Shown: positions 55,014 to 64,000 of the stretch, in pieces
Numbering within the stretch: the first letter of the stretch is position 1
Layout of the letters: each line of letters opens with the position of its first letter
Source of the DNA: Rhodococcus yananensis
GTDB taxonomy: Bacteria > Actinomycetota > Actinomycetes > Mycobacteriales > Mycobacteriaceae
Direction of reading: 5' to 3'
Length of the DNA: 64,000 nucleotides
NCBI RefSeq assembly: GCF_020515525.1
Contig: NZ_JAIYEP010000017.1
Location: 1 to 64,000 of the forward strand
Translations under genes and position numbers: made by a program
The notes under the pieces: generated by a model
The model's database searches: none
Told to the model about the DNA's origin: nothing
What the model saw: only the letters and a program-made list of their open reading frames with translations

Positions 55014-55942
55014 CACAGTCCGCCCTTCATCATGTCGTCGACACCGGTGCCGTGGAACTCGACGTCCCCGCCGGTCAGTTTCATGAACGCGTCCTCGAGC
55101 GACGCGCTGCGTCCGGCCAGTTCGTGCAGCACGATCGAACGGGCGGCGGCGAGCTCGCCGACCTCCGCCGTCGTCGCACCGGACACGCGCAACGCACCGT
55201 CGTCGTCGACGGCCGTGTGGCCACGTTCGGTCAGCGCCGCGCGCAGCTCGTCGAGTTGGGGGCTGCGCACCATCACGACGTCTTCGGAGGCGCGGTCCAC
55301 GAACTCCTTCACGGAGGTGTCGGCGATCAGCTTGCCGCGACCGATGACCACGAGGTGATCAGCGGTCTGCGCCATCTCCGACAGCAGGTGACTCGACACG
55401 AGAACGGTGCGGCCCTCCGCGGCGAGAGCCTGCATGAACCGGCGGATCCACACGATGCCCTCGGGGTCGAGGCCGTTGACGGGTTCGTCGAACAGCAGCA
55501 CCCGCGGATCACCGAGCAGCGCGCCGGCGAGGCCGAGTCGTTGCGACATACCGAGCGAGAATCCGCCGGCGCGTTTCCCGGCGACCTCGGTCAGACCGAC
55601 CTGCCGCAGCACTTCGTCGACGCGCGAATCGGGCAGACCGTTCGATGCGGCGAGCCACCGCAGGTGCGCGCGGGCGGAGCGGTTCGGGTGCACCCATTTC
55701 GCGTCGAGCAGTGCGCCGACGGTACGCATCGGCCTGGTCAACTCCCGGTAGCGCTTACCCTCGATCAGCGCGGTACCCGCGGTCGGGGTGTCGAGGCCGA
55801 GGATCATGCGCATCGTCGTGGACTTCCCGGCACCGTTGGGGCCGAGGAATCCGGTGACGATGCCGGGGCGGACCGTGAACGTCACGTCGTCGACCGCGGT
55901 CGTGGACCCGTAGGTCTTGGTCAGTCCGGTCACTTCGATCAT
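55013..55942 (-). CDS. ABC transporter ATP-binding protein
   Basis: The 309-residue BcrA/CcmA-like ATPase has Walker A GPNGAGKST, the signature in variant form FSLGMSQRLGLAGAL, Walker B VLLFDEPVNGLD and H-loop VSSHLLSE. A C-terminal extension of about 90 residues is typical of export ATPases. It is coupled to the permease gene. Such pairs often serve lantibiotic or bacitracin-type resistance, but nothing here shows the substrate. Confidence 0.93.
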   Translation of the reverse strand: MIEVTGLTKTYGSTTAVDDVTFTVRPGIVTGFLGPNGAGKSTTMRMILGLDTPTAGTALIEGKRYRELTRPMRTVGALLDAKWVHPNRSARAHLRWLAASNGLPDSRVDEVLRQVGLTEVAGKRAGGFSLGMSQRLGLAGALLGDPRVLLFDEPVNGLDPEGIVWIRRFMQALAAEGRTVLVSSHLLSEMAQTADHLVVIGRGKLIADTSVKEFVDRASEDVVMVRSPQLDELRAALTERGHTAVDDDGALRVSGATTAEVGELAAARSIVLHELAGRSASLEDAFMKLTGGDVEFHGTGVDDMMKGGL

Positions 55943-55993
55943 GGGTGACAGCCTGCCGGAAAACGGCCCTGCTCGCAGTGATCCGAGCGTGCG

Positions 55994-56992
<999 letters not shown>

Positions 56993-56996
<4 letters not shown>

Positions 56997-58057
56997 CGCA
57001 GCTTCTCCTCCGTGAATCGTCGATGGTCGGCGCGCTTCGCCTCGGGCATCGGATCGTCGGCCAGTTCGGCGAGGACCGCGTCGGCCGTGAGCGGCGTGAA
57101 CAGCACGCCGTTGCGGCCGTGCCCCGTCGCGACGATCACCCGCTCGGACAATCGGCCGATCAACGGCAGGTTGTCGGGGCTCATGGGTCGTAGTCCCGCG
57201 CTCGCCTCGTACAACGCGTATTCGCCGATCGTGGGCAGCAGGATCTCGGCGTCGGCGATCAGGTCGCGCACCCCCGCGACGGTCACCTCGGTGTCCGCGG
57301 CCTCGTACTGGGTGGCACCGACGACCAGTCCGTCACCGCGCGGAACCAGATAGGCGGGCCTCCCGTGGACACTCGCGCGCACGGTGTGCCGCGGCGGCGG
57401 GGTGGCACCGGGCCGTACCCGCAACCGCAGGACCTCTCCCTTGACGGGACGCACGGGCAGTCCCGGCCACAGCCGCGCCGATGCCGACCCCGCGGCGAGG
57501 ACGACCCGGTCGTCGGTCAGCTCCGCGACGTCCCGCACGGGTGCCGCGACGAACCGGACACCCGCCGCGGACGCGGCGCGGCGCAGCGCGTCGACGAGCG
57601 CCCGGTTGTCGACGGACAGTTCGGTGGGGGCCAGCAACCCGAATCGGATGCGGGGACCCAGCGCGGGTTCGAGGTCCCGGATGTCGGCGCGGCCGAGTGT
57701 CCGCATCTCGTACCCCTGCGCCCGCACCCAGTCGGCGACCGTCCGCAGGTCCGCGGCGTCGGCGGCGTCGAGCGCAACGGTCATCGACGCGGTCGAGGTG
57801 AACACGTCCGTGCCGGTGGCGTCCCGCAGGTGCCGCGCGAACCCGGGCCAACGGTCGAGGGACGCCGCGCCGAACGCGAGGACGTCCTCCTCCCCCGGCC
57901 AGCCCTCCGACAGCGGCGCGAGCATCCCTCCGGCCACCCAGGATGCACCCGAACCGGGGTCCGGGTCGTGCACCGTGACGGTCCAACCGGCGTGGGCGGC
58001 CCGCCACGCGACGGACAGCCCGATCACTCCGCCTCCGACAACGGACAGGGTCGACAT
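56993..58057 (-). CDS. thiO: glycine oxidase ThiO
   Basis: The 354-residue FAD enzyme oxidises glycine to the imine used by ThiG. It has GGGVIGLS (8-15), GASWVAGGMLAP and RPMSPDNLPLIG, GHGRNGVLFTPL. ATG 58057 lies directly behind a TPP riboswitch, so the whole operon is turned off by thiamine pyrophosphate. Confidence 0.96.
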
Positions 58058-58070
58058 CGAAAACCACCTC

Positions 58071-58160
58071 ACTCCCTGCGCCGGCATGATCCGGGTCAGG
58101 TCATAACGGTCGGGGCCGGCAGGCCCCCTCTCAGCCCCGTGTTCCTCGGGACTCCCGTGT
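58071..58160 (-). ncRNA. TPP riboswitch (THI element)
   Basis: On the minus strand the conserved cores GGGGCTGAGAGGG and ACCTGA-CCCGGATCATGCC-GGCG-AGGGAG appear in the right order, with the pyrimidine- and pyrophosphate-binding arms and closing stem. The aptamer ends 14 bases before the thiO ATG, so it probably acts by blocking translation. Confidence 0.96.
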
Positions 58161-58181
58161 CGTCATGTTCTCCGGAAAGGT

Positions 58182-58187
58182 TACCGT
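58182..58187 (+). promoter_or_regulatory. -10 box of thiE
   Basis: TACCGT lies seven bases before GTG 58195, so thiE is likely leaderless and escapes riboswitch control. Confidence 0.65.
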
Positions 58188-58194
58188 CTTGTGC

Positions 58195-58893
58195 GTGAGC
58201 TCCCACCGCGGCAACCGTCCCGATCTTCGCGCGCGCCTCGCGACCGCGCGCCTGTACCTGTGCACCGACGCCCGGCGCGACACCGGTGACCTGGCGCGTT
58301 TCGTCGAAGAGGCACTCGCGGGCGGCGTCGACATCGTCCAGCTCCGCGACAAGGATTCGGCCGGTGAGAAGAAATTCGGCCGGATCGAGGCACGTGACGA
58401 ACTCGCCGCGCTCGAGGTGATCGCCGACGCGTGCGCCCGGCACGGTGCGTTGCTCGCCGTCAACGACCGCGCCGACCTCGCACTGACGGCCGGCGCCGAC
58501 ATCCTGCACCTCGGTCAGGGTGACCTCCCGGTGGCGCAGGCCCGCCGGATCGTCGGTGACGAGATGATCATCGGTCGGTCCACCACCACCCGTGGGCAGG
58601 CGGCCCTGGCGGACCTCGAGGAGGGCGTCGACTACTTCGCGTCCGGTCCGGTGTGGGACACCCCCACGAAACCGGGACGCACCGCCAACGGGCTCGAGGT
58701 GATCCGCGAGGTCGTCGGCCTGCGGCCGCGGCGCCCGTGGTTCGCGATCGGCGGTGTCGACCTCGAGCGGCTGCCGCAACTCGTGGAGGCCGGAGTGGGT
58801 CGCATCGCGGTGGTCCGCGCCATCACGAAGGCGGAGGATCCACGCGCGGCCGCCGCAGCGCTCGCGGCGGCGCTCGACGGAACCTCGCAGTAG
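58195..58893 (+). CDS. thiE: thiamine-phosphate synthase
   Basis: The 232-residue TIM-barrel enzyme joins HMP-PP and thiazole phosphate. It has [61 protein letters not shown] and FAIGGVD. GTG 58195 fits the -10 box; an in-frame ATG at 58165 would start inside the thiO leader. Divergent from the thiO operon; convergent with the Nudix gene. Confidence 0.96.
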   Translation: MSSHRGNRPDLRARLATARLYLCTDARRDTGDLARFVEEALAGGVDIVQLRDKDSAGEKKFGRIEARDELAALEVIADACARHGALLAVNDRADLALTAGADILHLGQGDLPVAQARRIVGDEMIIGRSTTTRGQAALADLEEGVDYFASGPVWDTPTKPGRTANGLEVIREVVGLRPRRPWFAIGGVDLERLPQLVEAGVGRIAVVRAITKAEDPRAAAAALAAALDGTSQ

Positions 58894-58915
58894 TCGCGAC
58901 GGAACGTCGCCGCGT

Positions 58916-59764
58916 TCACAGCCAGCCCAGCACCGCCGACGGCGACAACGCCACGGTGCCGCGCGGCAACCGGTCGCGCAGGCCGCGGTCGGCGGTGACG
59001 ACGACGGTCACATCCGCGTCCACCGCGGTGACGGTGGCGAGGCGGGCGAGTTCGTCGTCGCCGCTGCCCTCGGCGGTGTGTACCGGAACCCGAGCGTCGT
59101 CGACGACCGCGGTGCGGGCCCGCCCTTCCAGCACCGCTTCGACGCGCGACACCCACCCGAACACGTCGTCGGGCAGTTCGACGGTGCGCGGCACCGCGCC
59201 GGCGATCTCGGCGAGGAGCGTCGCGGTCGCGCCGGGGCGGTCGCGCCACCAGCCGGTCGGTCCGCGGGATCCGAGGATGTTCGCGGTGTCGAGCAGCATC
59301 CGCACCGGCCGGGTCCGCAGCGACGGCCAGGACTGCGCGAACCCGCTGTGCAGGGCCATCGTCTCGACGTCGTCCTCGGGTACCCACCGCAGTTCGGTGC
59401 TCTCCTGGTTCAGCGTGGTGTCGAGCGGTGCGGGGGCGTCGGCGACGACCGTGGTGTACGTCCAGCCACTGCTCGCGCCGGAGGTCACCCGCTGCGCTCG
59501 GACCGCCACGGAACCGACGTCGATCCCGGCTTCCTCGTGGGCCTCACGCACGGCGGCGTCCACCGTGCTCTCGTGACTGTCGCGGGCACCACCCGGCAAC
59601 GCCCAGGTACCGCCCTGGTGACTCCACGCCGCACGGTGCTGCAGCAACACCGCGGGGGTGCCGTCGGCGAGCGGCGCGCGCAGCAACAACCCGGCGGCAC
59701 CGTGCCGACCCCATCGGAGTTCACCGTCGGGTCCCGTGGCCCAGCCGTCCCCGTCGCCTTGCAT
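58916..59764 (-). CDS. Nudix hydrolase with PIN/NYN-like C-terminal domain
   Basis: The 282-residue protein holds the place of mutT3 (Rv0413) and has a complete Nudix box, G-x5-E-x7-REAHEEAGI at residues 59-81, for cleaving nucleoside diphosphate derivatives such as oxidised dGTP. It is longer than MutT3 (about 217). The extra C-terminal part (about 150-282) has MLLDTANILGSRGP, GSGDDELARLA and VVVTADRGLRDRL, spaced like the acidic residues of PIN/NYN nucleases. ATG 59764 has GGAAGG eight bases upstream. The second domain is my inference. Confidence 0.85.
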   Translation of the reverse strand: MQGDGDGWATGPDGELRWGRHGAAGLLLRAPLADGTPAVLLQHRAAWSHQGGTWALPGGARDSHESTVDAAVREAHEEAGIDVGSVAVRAQRVTSGASSGWTYTTVVADAPAPLDTTLNQESTELRWVPEDDVETMALHSGFAQSWPSLRTRPVRMLLDTANILGSRGPTGWWRDRPGATATLLAEIAGAVPRTVELPDDVFGWVSRVEAVLEGRARTAVVDDARVPVHTAEGSGDDELARLATVTAVDADVTVVVTADRGLRDRLPRGTVALSPSAVLGWL

Positions 59765-59853
59765 CGCATCCACCTTCCTGCCCGGTCGCGCCTGCCCGCC
59801 ACCGCCGCGACCGGCCGTGACCGCGCACGACCACCCCCGTCGCTCGGCCTGCT

Positions 59854-59861
59854 TATATGCT
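59854..59861 (+). promoter_or_regulatory. promoter of the glnX-glnH-pknG operon
   Basis: TATATGCT is the only AT-rich -10-like element in the 132-base region between the Nudix gene and glnX. The start codon follows 35 bases later with an AAAGGGG ribosome site. Confidence 0.5.
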
Positions 59862-59896
59862 CGCCACAGACCGGTGTCGGACGAAAGGGGTGTGCG

Positions 59897-61258
59897 GTGC
59901 ACGTGCACGCGTCGCTGTCCGACAACTCACCACCGGTGTCCGATTCGGGTGCAGCCCAGACTACCGAGGATCCGGGCAGATGGGGCGAACGCACCGACAG
60001 GTGGCGCGACGTCCTGCGCTCCACACCCGCGAAGCTGGTCGCGCTCGGGATCGTCCTCGCCGCACTCGTCATCGCGTCGGGGGCTGTTTCCGCGCAGGCC
60101 GTCAACGGTCGCAAGGCCACCCACGATCGGCTGCTCACCACCGTCGAGCCGCTCGCGAACGCAGCGCAGGATCTCTACAGCGCCCTGTCGGTCGCCGACG
60201 CCGCCGCCACCACCGGGTTCATCGCCGGAGGCATCGAACCGGTCGCGGTCCGCGACCGGTACCACGCGGCGATCGACGAGGCGTCGGTGCAACTCGTGGT
60301 CGCCGCGGCAGGATTGGCGGAGGAGGATCGGCTCGGGGCGCAGAACGTCGCGGAGATCGCCCGCACCCTCCCGATCTACGCGGGCCTGATCGAGACGGCG
60401 CGCACCGCGAACCGCACCGGAAATCCCGTCGGGTCGGCGTATCTGAGCGAAGCCTCGGCCCTGATGCAGAACACGATGCTGCCGGTCGCGCAGGAACTCC
60501 ACACCCAGGGTGTCGACGCGGTGGGATCCACGCAGCGGGCGGCGGTGCGACCACCGTGGGTGGCGATCGGGCTGCTGATCCTCACCGTCACCGCCATGTG
60601 CATCGCGCACGTGCTGGTCAGCCGGAGGACTCATCGCACGTTCAACCTCGGATTGCTCCTCGCGATCGGTGCGATGGGAGTGCTGCTGTGCTGGCTGCTC
60701 ATCGCGGGGCTGGCATCGTCGAGTGCGACGCAACGAGCCCTCGAACAGGGCGCCCGCCCACTCGCGACGCTCACCGAGAGCAGGATCCTCGCGCAGCAGG
60801 CCCGCACCGCCGAAACGCTGCTTCTGGCCCGCCGCGACTCGAGCGGAACCTACGATCACGCGTTCGACGACTCCATGACCCGGCTCGGGGACCGCCTCGA
60901 CGGGTACACCGACGACGGCGCCGAGATCGGAGGGGATGCCGTGGCCCGCGCCGCCGCCGCCCGCACCGCATGGATCGCATCGCACAACCGGACCGTCGCG
61001 GCCCTCGCGCGCGGCGACTACGAAGCGGCCGCGGTCCTCGCGACCGGAACCGGCCCGGACGAAACGGCCGCGCAGTCCGCGACCGTCGACGCCGCGCTCG
61101 GCGACGCCATCGAGGAGACCCGCGCGGAACTGCGCGACAACGAGTTCCGTGCGTCCCGCACCCTGTCGGGTCTGACATCGATGTCGATCGCGCTGTCGAT
61201 CGTCGCGTTGGTGTGCATCATCGTCGGACTGTTCCCCCGATACCGGGAGTACCATTGA
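59897..61258 (+). CDS. glnX: membrane protein GlnX
   Basis: The 453-residue protein has four membrane helices (about 48-68, 220-240, 250-275, 425-447) bounding two extracytoplasmic helical sensor regions (75-215 and 280-420). In mycobacteria and corynebacteria GlnX transmits amino-acid signals from GlnH to the kinase PknG. GTG 59897 has AAAGGGG six bases upstream. It overlaps glnH by four bases. Confidence 0.92.
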   Translation: MHVHASLSDNSPPVSDSGAAQTTEDPGRWGERTDRWRDVLRSTPAKLVALGIVLAALVIASGAVSAQAVNGRKATHDRLLTTVEPLANAAQDLYSALSVADAAATTGFIAGGIEPVAVRDRYHAAIDEASVQLVVAAAGLAEEDRLGAQNVAEIARTLPIYAGLIETARTANRTGNPVGSAYLSEASALMQNTMLPVAQELHTQGVDAVGSTQRAAVRPPWVAIGLLILTVTAMCIAHVLVSRRTHRTFNLGLLLAIGAMGVLLCWLLIAGLASSSATQRALEQGARPLATLTESRILAQQARTAETLLLARRDSSGTYDHAFDDSMTRLGDRLDGYTDDGAEIGGDAVARAAAARTAWIASHNRTVAALARGDYEAAAVLATGTGPDETAAQSATVDAALGDAIEETRAELRDNEFRASRTLSGLTSMSIALSIVALVCIIVGLFPRYREYH

Positions 61259-62244
61259 GCCGCCGCAGAACACCGCTCTTCCGCACCGTCACCGGCGCGG
61301 CAGCGGCCCTGTGCGCCGTGGCGGCGCTCGTCGCCGGATGTGCCTCCGACATCGAGCCGACCGACACCGTGGACATCGCGCCCCGATCGGCACTGCCCAT
61401 GCCCGACGGGGCCTACCTCGCGCCGTCACCGACCGCGCCGCCACCGGAACCCGACTGCGGTGACCCCACCGCGAGCCTGCGGCCGACGGGCGACGACACC
61501 GGACCCACCCTCGACGCGATCCGCGCGCGGGGCCGACTCGTCGTCGGACTCGACACCGGCAGCAACCTGATGAGCTATCGGGATCCGGCGACCGGGCTCA
61601 TCACCGGATTCGACGTCGACATCGCCCGGGAGATCGCGTACGACCTGCTCGGCGACCGCACCGCCGTGGACTTCCGCATCCTCAGCTCCGAGGAACGCGA
61701 ACAGGCCCTCGTGGACGGTCTCGTCGACATCGTCGCCAAGACCATGAGCATCACGTGTGAACGCCGCGAGCACGTGGATTTCTCGACGGTGTACTTCCGG
61801 GCGCAGCAACGCATCCTGGTGGTCCGCGGCTCCGACATCACCGACGTGCCCGATCTCGCGGGCCGGCGCGTGTGCATCGCGCGGGGCACCACGTCGCTGG
61901 CGCGGATGCAGCAGGTACAGCCGGCCGCGTCGATCCTGACCGTACCGACGTGGGCCGACTGCCTCGTGGTGCTGCAGCAACGTCAGGTCGACGCGGTGAG
62001 CACCGACGACACGATCCTCGCGGGGCTCGCCTCCCAGGACCCGTATCTCGAACTCGTCGGCCGTTCGCTGGGGGTCGAACCGTACGGCATCGGGATCACG
62101 CTCGGCAACGACGATCTCGTCCGGTTCGTCAACGGCACCCTCGCGCGGATCCGCGCCGACGGCACCTGGGCCGAGTTGTACGACCGGTATCTCTCCGTCC
62201 TGGGACCGACGCCCGCCCCACCGACCGCGACATACTCGGACTGA
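61255..62244 (+). CDS. glnH: glutamate/glutamine-binding lipoprotein GlnH
   Basis: The 329-residue surface lipoprotein has lipobox LVAGC (C29) and a type-2 periplasmic binding fold (IRARGRLVVGLDTG, ITGFDVDIAREIAYDLLG, GLVDIVAKTMSIT, GRRVCIARGTTS, VDAVSTDDTILAGLA). It senses aspartate or glutamate and signals through GlnX and PknG. TTG overlaps the glnX stop (TTGA); GGGAG precedes it. Confidence 0.95.
   Translation: MSRRRTPLFRTVTGAAAALCAVAALVAGCASDIEPTDTVDIAPRSALPMPDGAYLAPSPTAPPPEPDCGDPTASLRPTGDDTGPTLDAIRARGRLVVGLDTGSNLMSYRDPATGLITGFDVDIAREIAYDLLGDRTAVDFRILSSEEREQALVDGLVDIVAKTMSITCERREHVDFSTVYFRAQQRILVVRGSDITDVPDLAGRRVCIARGTTSLARMQQVQPAASILTVPTWADCLVVLQQRQVDAVSTDDTILAGLASQDPYLELVGRSLGVEPYGIGITLGNDDLVRFVNGTLARIRADGTWAELYDRYLSVLGPTPAPPTATYSD

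Positions 62245-64000
<1,756 letters not shown>

Noticed and set aside
58165-58194. Longer ATG start for thiE
   Set aside because: It precedes the -10 box and would extend into the divergent leader; family proteins start nearer GTG 58195.

Overview
The window is high-GC, gene-dense actinobacterial chromosome. Its gene order points to the Mycobacteriales, most likely a Rhodococcus-like organism. From about 42.8 kb to the end, the content follows the Mycobacterium tuberculosis block Rv0410c-Rv0433: pknG, glnH, glnX, a mutT3-like gene, thiE, thiO, thiS, thiG, lpqL, thiD, xthA, a GNAT gene, def, an Rv0430-like and an Rv0431-like gene, sodC and ybdK. The psd-pssA-AAA ATPase trio matches Rv0437c-Rv0435c, and groEL corresponds to Rv0440. 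At least nine genes have a TANNNT -10 box only 6-8 bases before the start codon, the signature of leaderless transcripts that is common in this order. I see no rRNA, tRNA, CRISPR array, insertion sequence or prophage. No gene-free stretch exceeds 300 bases.

Layout. 0-5.6 kb: lpd; a DrrAB-type exporter whose ATPase 5' end is fused to the 3' remnant of a lost TetR gene; an SDR; a LacI regulator. 5.6-10.9 kb: a LacI-controlled cassette of a double-HAD phosphatase and a complete ECF-type importer (putative S component, fused double ATPase, T component). 10.9-17.7 kb: a WS/DGAT-like acyltransferase, an S9 peptidase, an alpha/beta hydrolase, a patatin, and two small envelope genes that share a 33-nt promoter motif. 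17.7-24.3 kb: an antigen-85-like esterase, groEL with two CIRCE operators, a secreted protein, a HAD phosphatase and htpG. 24.4-31.1 kb: a DadA-like oxidoreductase, a PadR regulator, a DUF1707 protein, a large TM0106-type nuclease-helicase and an SRPBCC protein. 31.2-36.3 kb: the phosphatidylethanolamine pathway genes psd and pssA, a two-ring AAA ATPase and a membrane protein.

36.3-42.7 kb: a complete overlapping Mrp Na+/H+ antiporter operon, mrpA(B)CDEFG, behind a structured leader. 42.8-48.3 kb: ybdK, sodC, an LytR_C protein, a DUF3263 protein, def, a GNAT gene and xthA. 48.3-51.6 kb: a flotillin/NfeD membrane-microdomain pair, a membrane protein whose ribosome-binding site lies in a hairpin, and a small GNAT. 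51.8-58.9 kb: thiamine genes thiD, thiO-thiS-thiG under a TPP riboswitch, and a divergent thiE, interrupted by an lpqL-like peptidase and an ABC exporter. 58.9-64 kb: a Nudix protein with a PIN/NYN-like C-terminus, and the glnX-glnH-pknG signalling operon, with pknG cut by the window end.

The best candidate for an undescribed system is the LacI / double-HAD / ECF cassette at 4.5-10.9 kb. It has every part of a regulated uptake-and-dephosphorylation pathway but no recognisable substrate. Other leads are the shared envelope-stress-like motif, the mrp leader structure, the hairpin over a Shine-Dalgarno site downstream of the flotillin gene, and the deletion scar at 3.3 kb.
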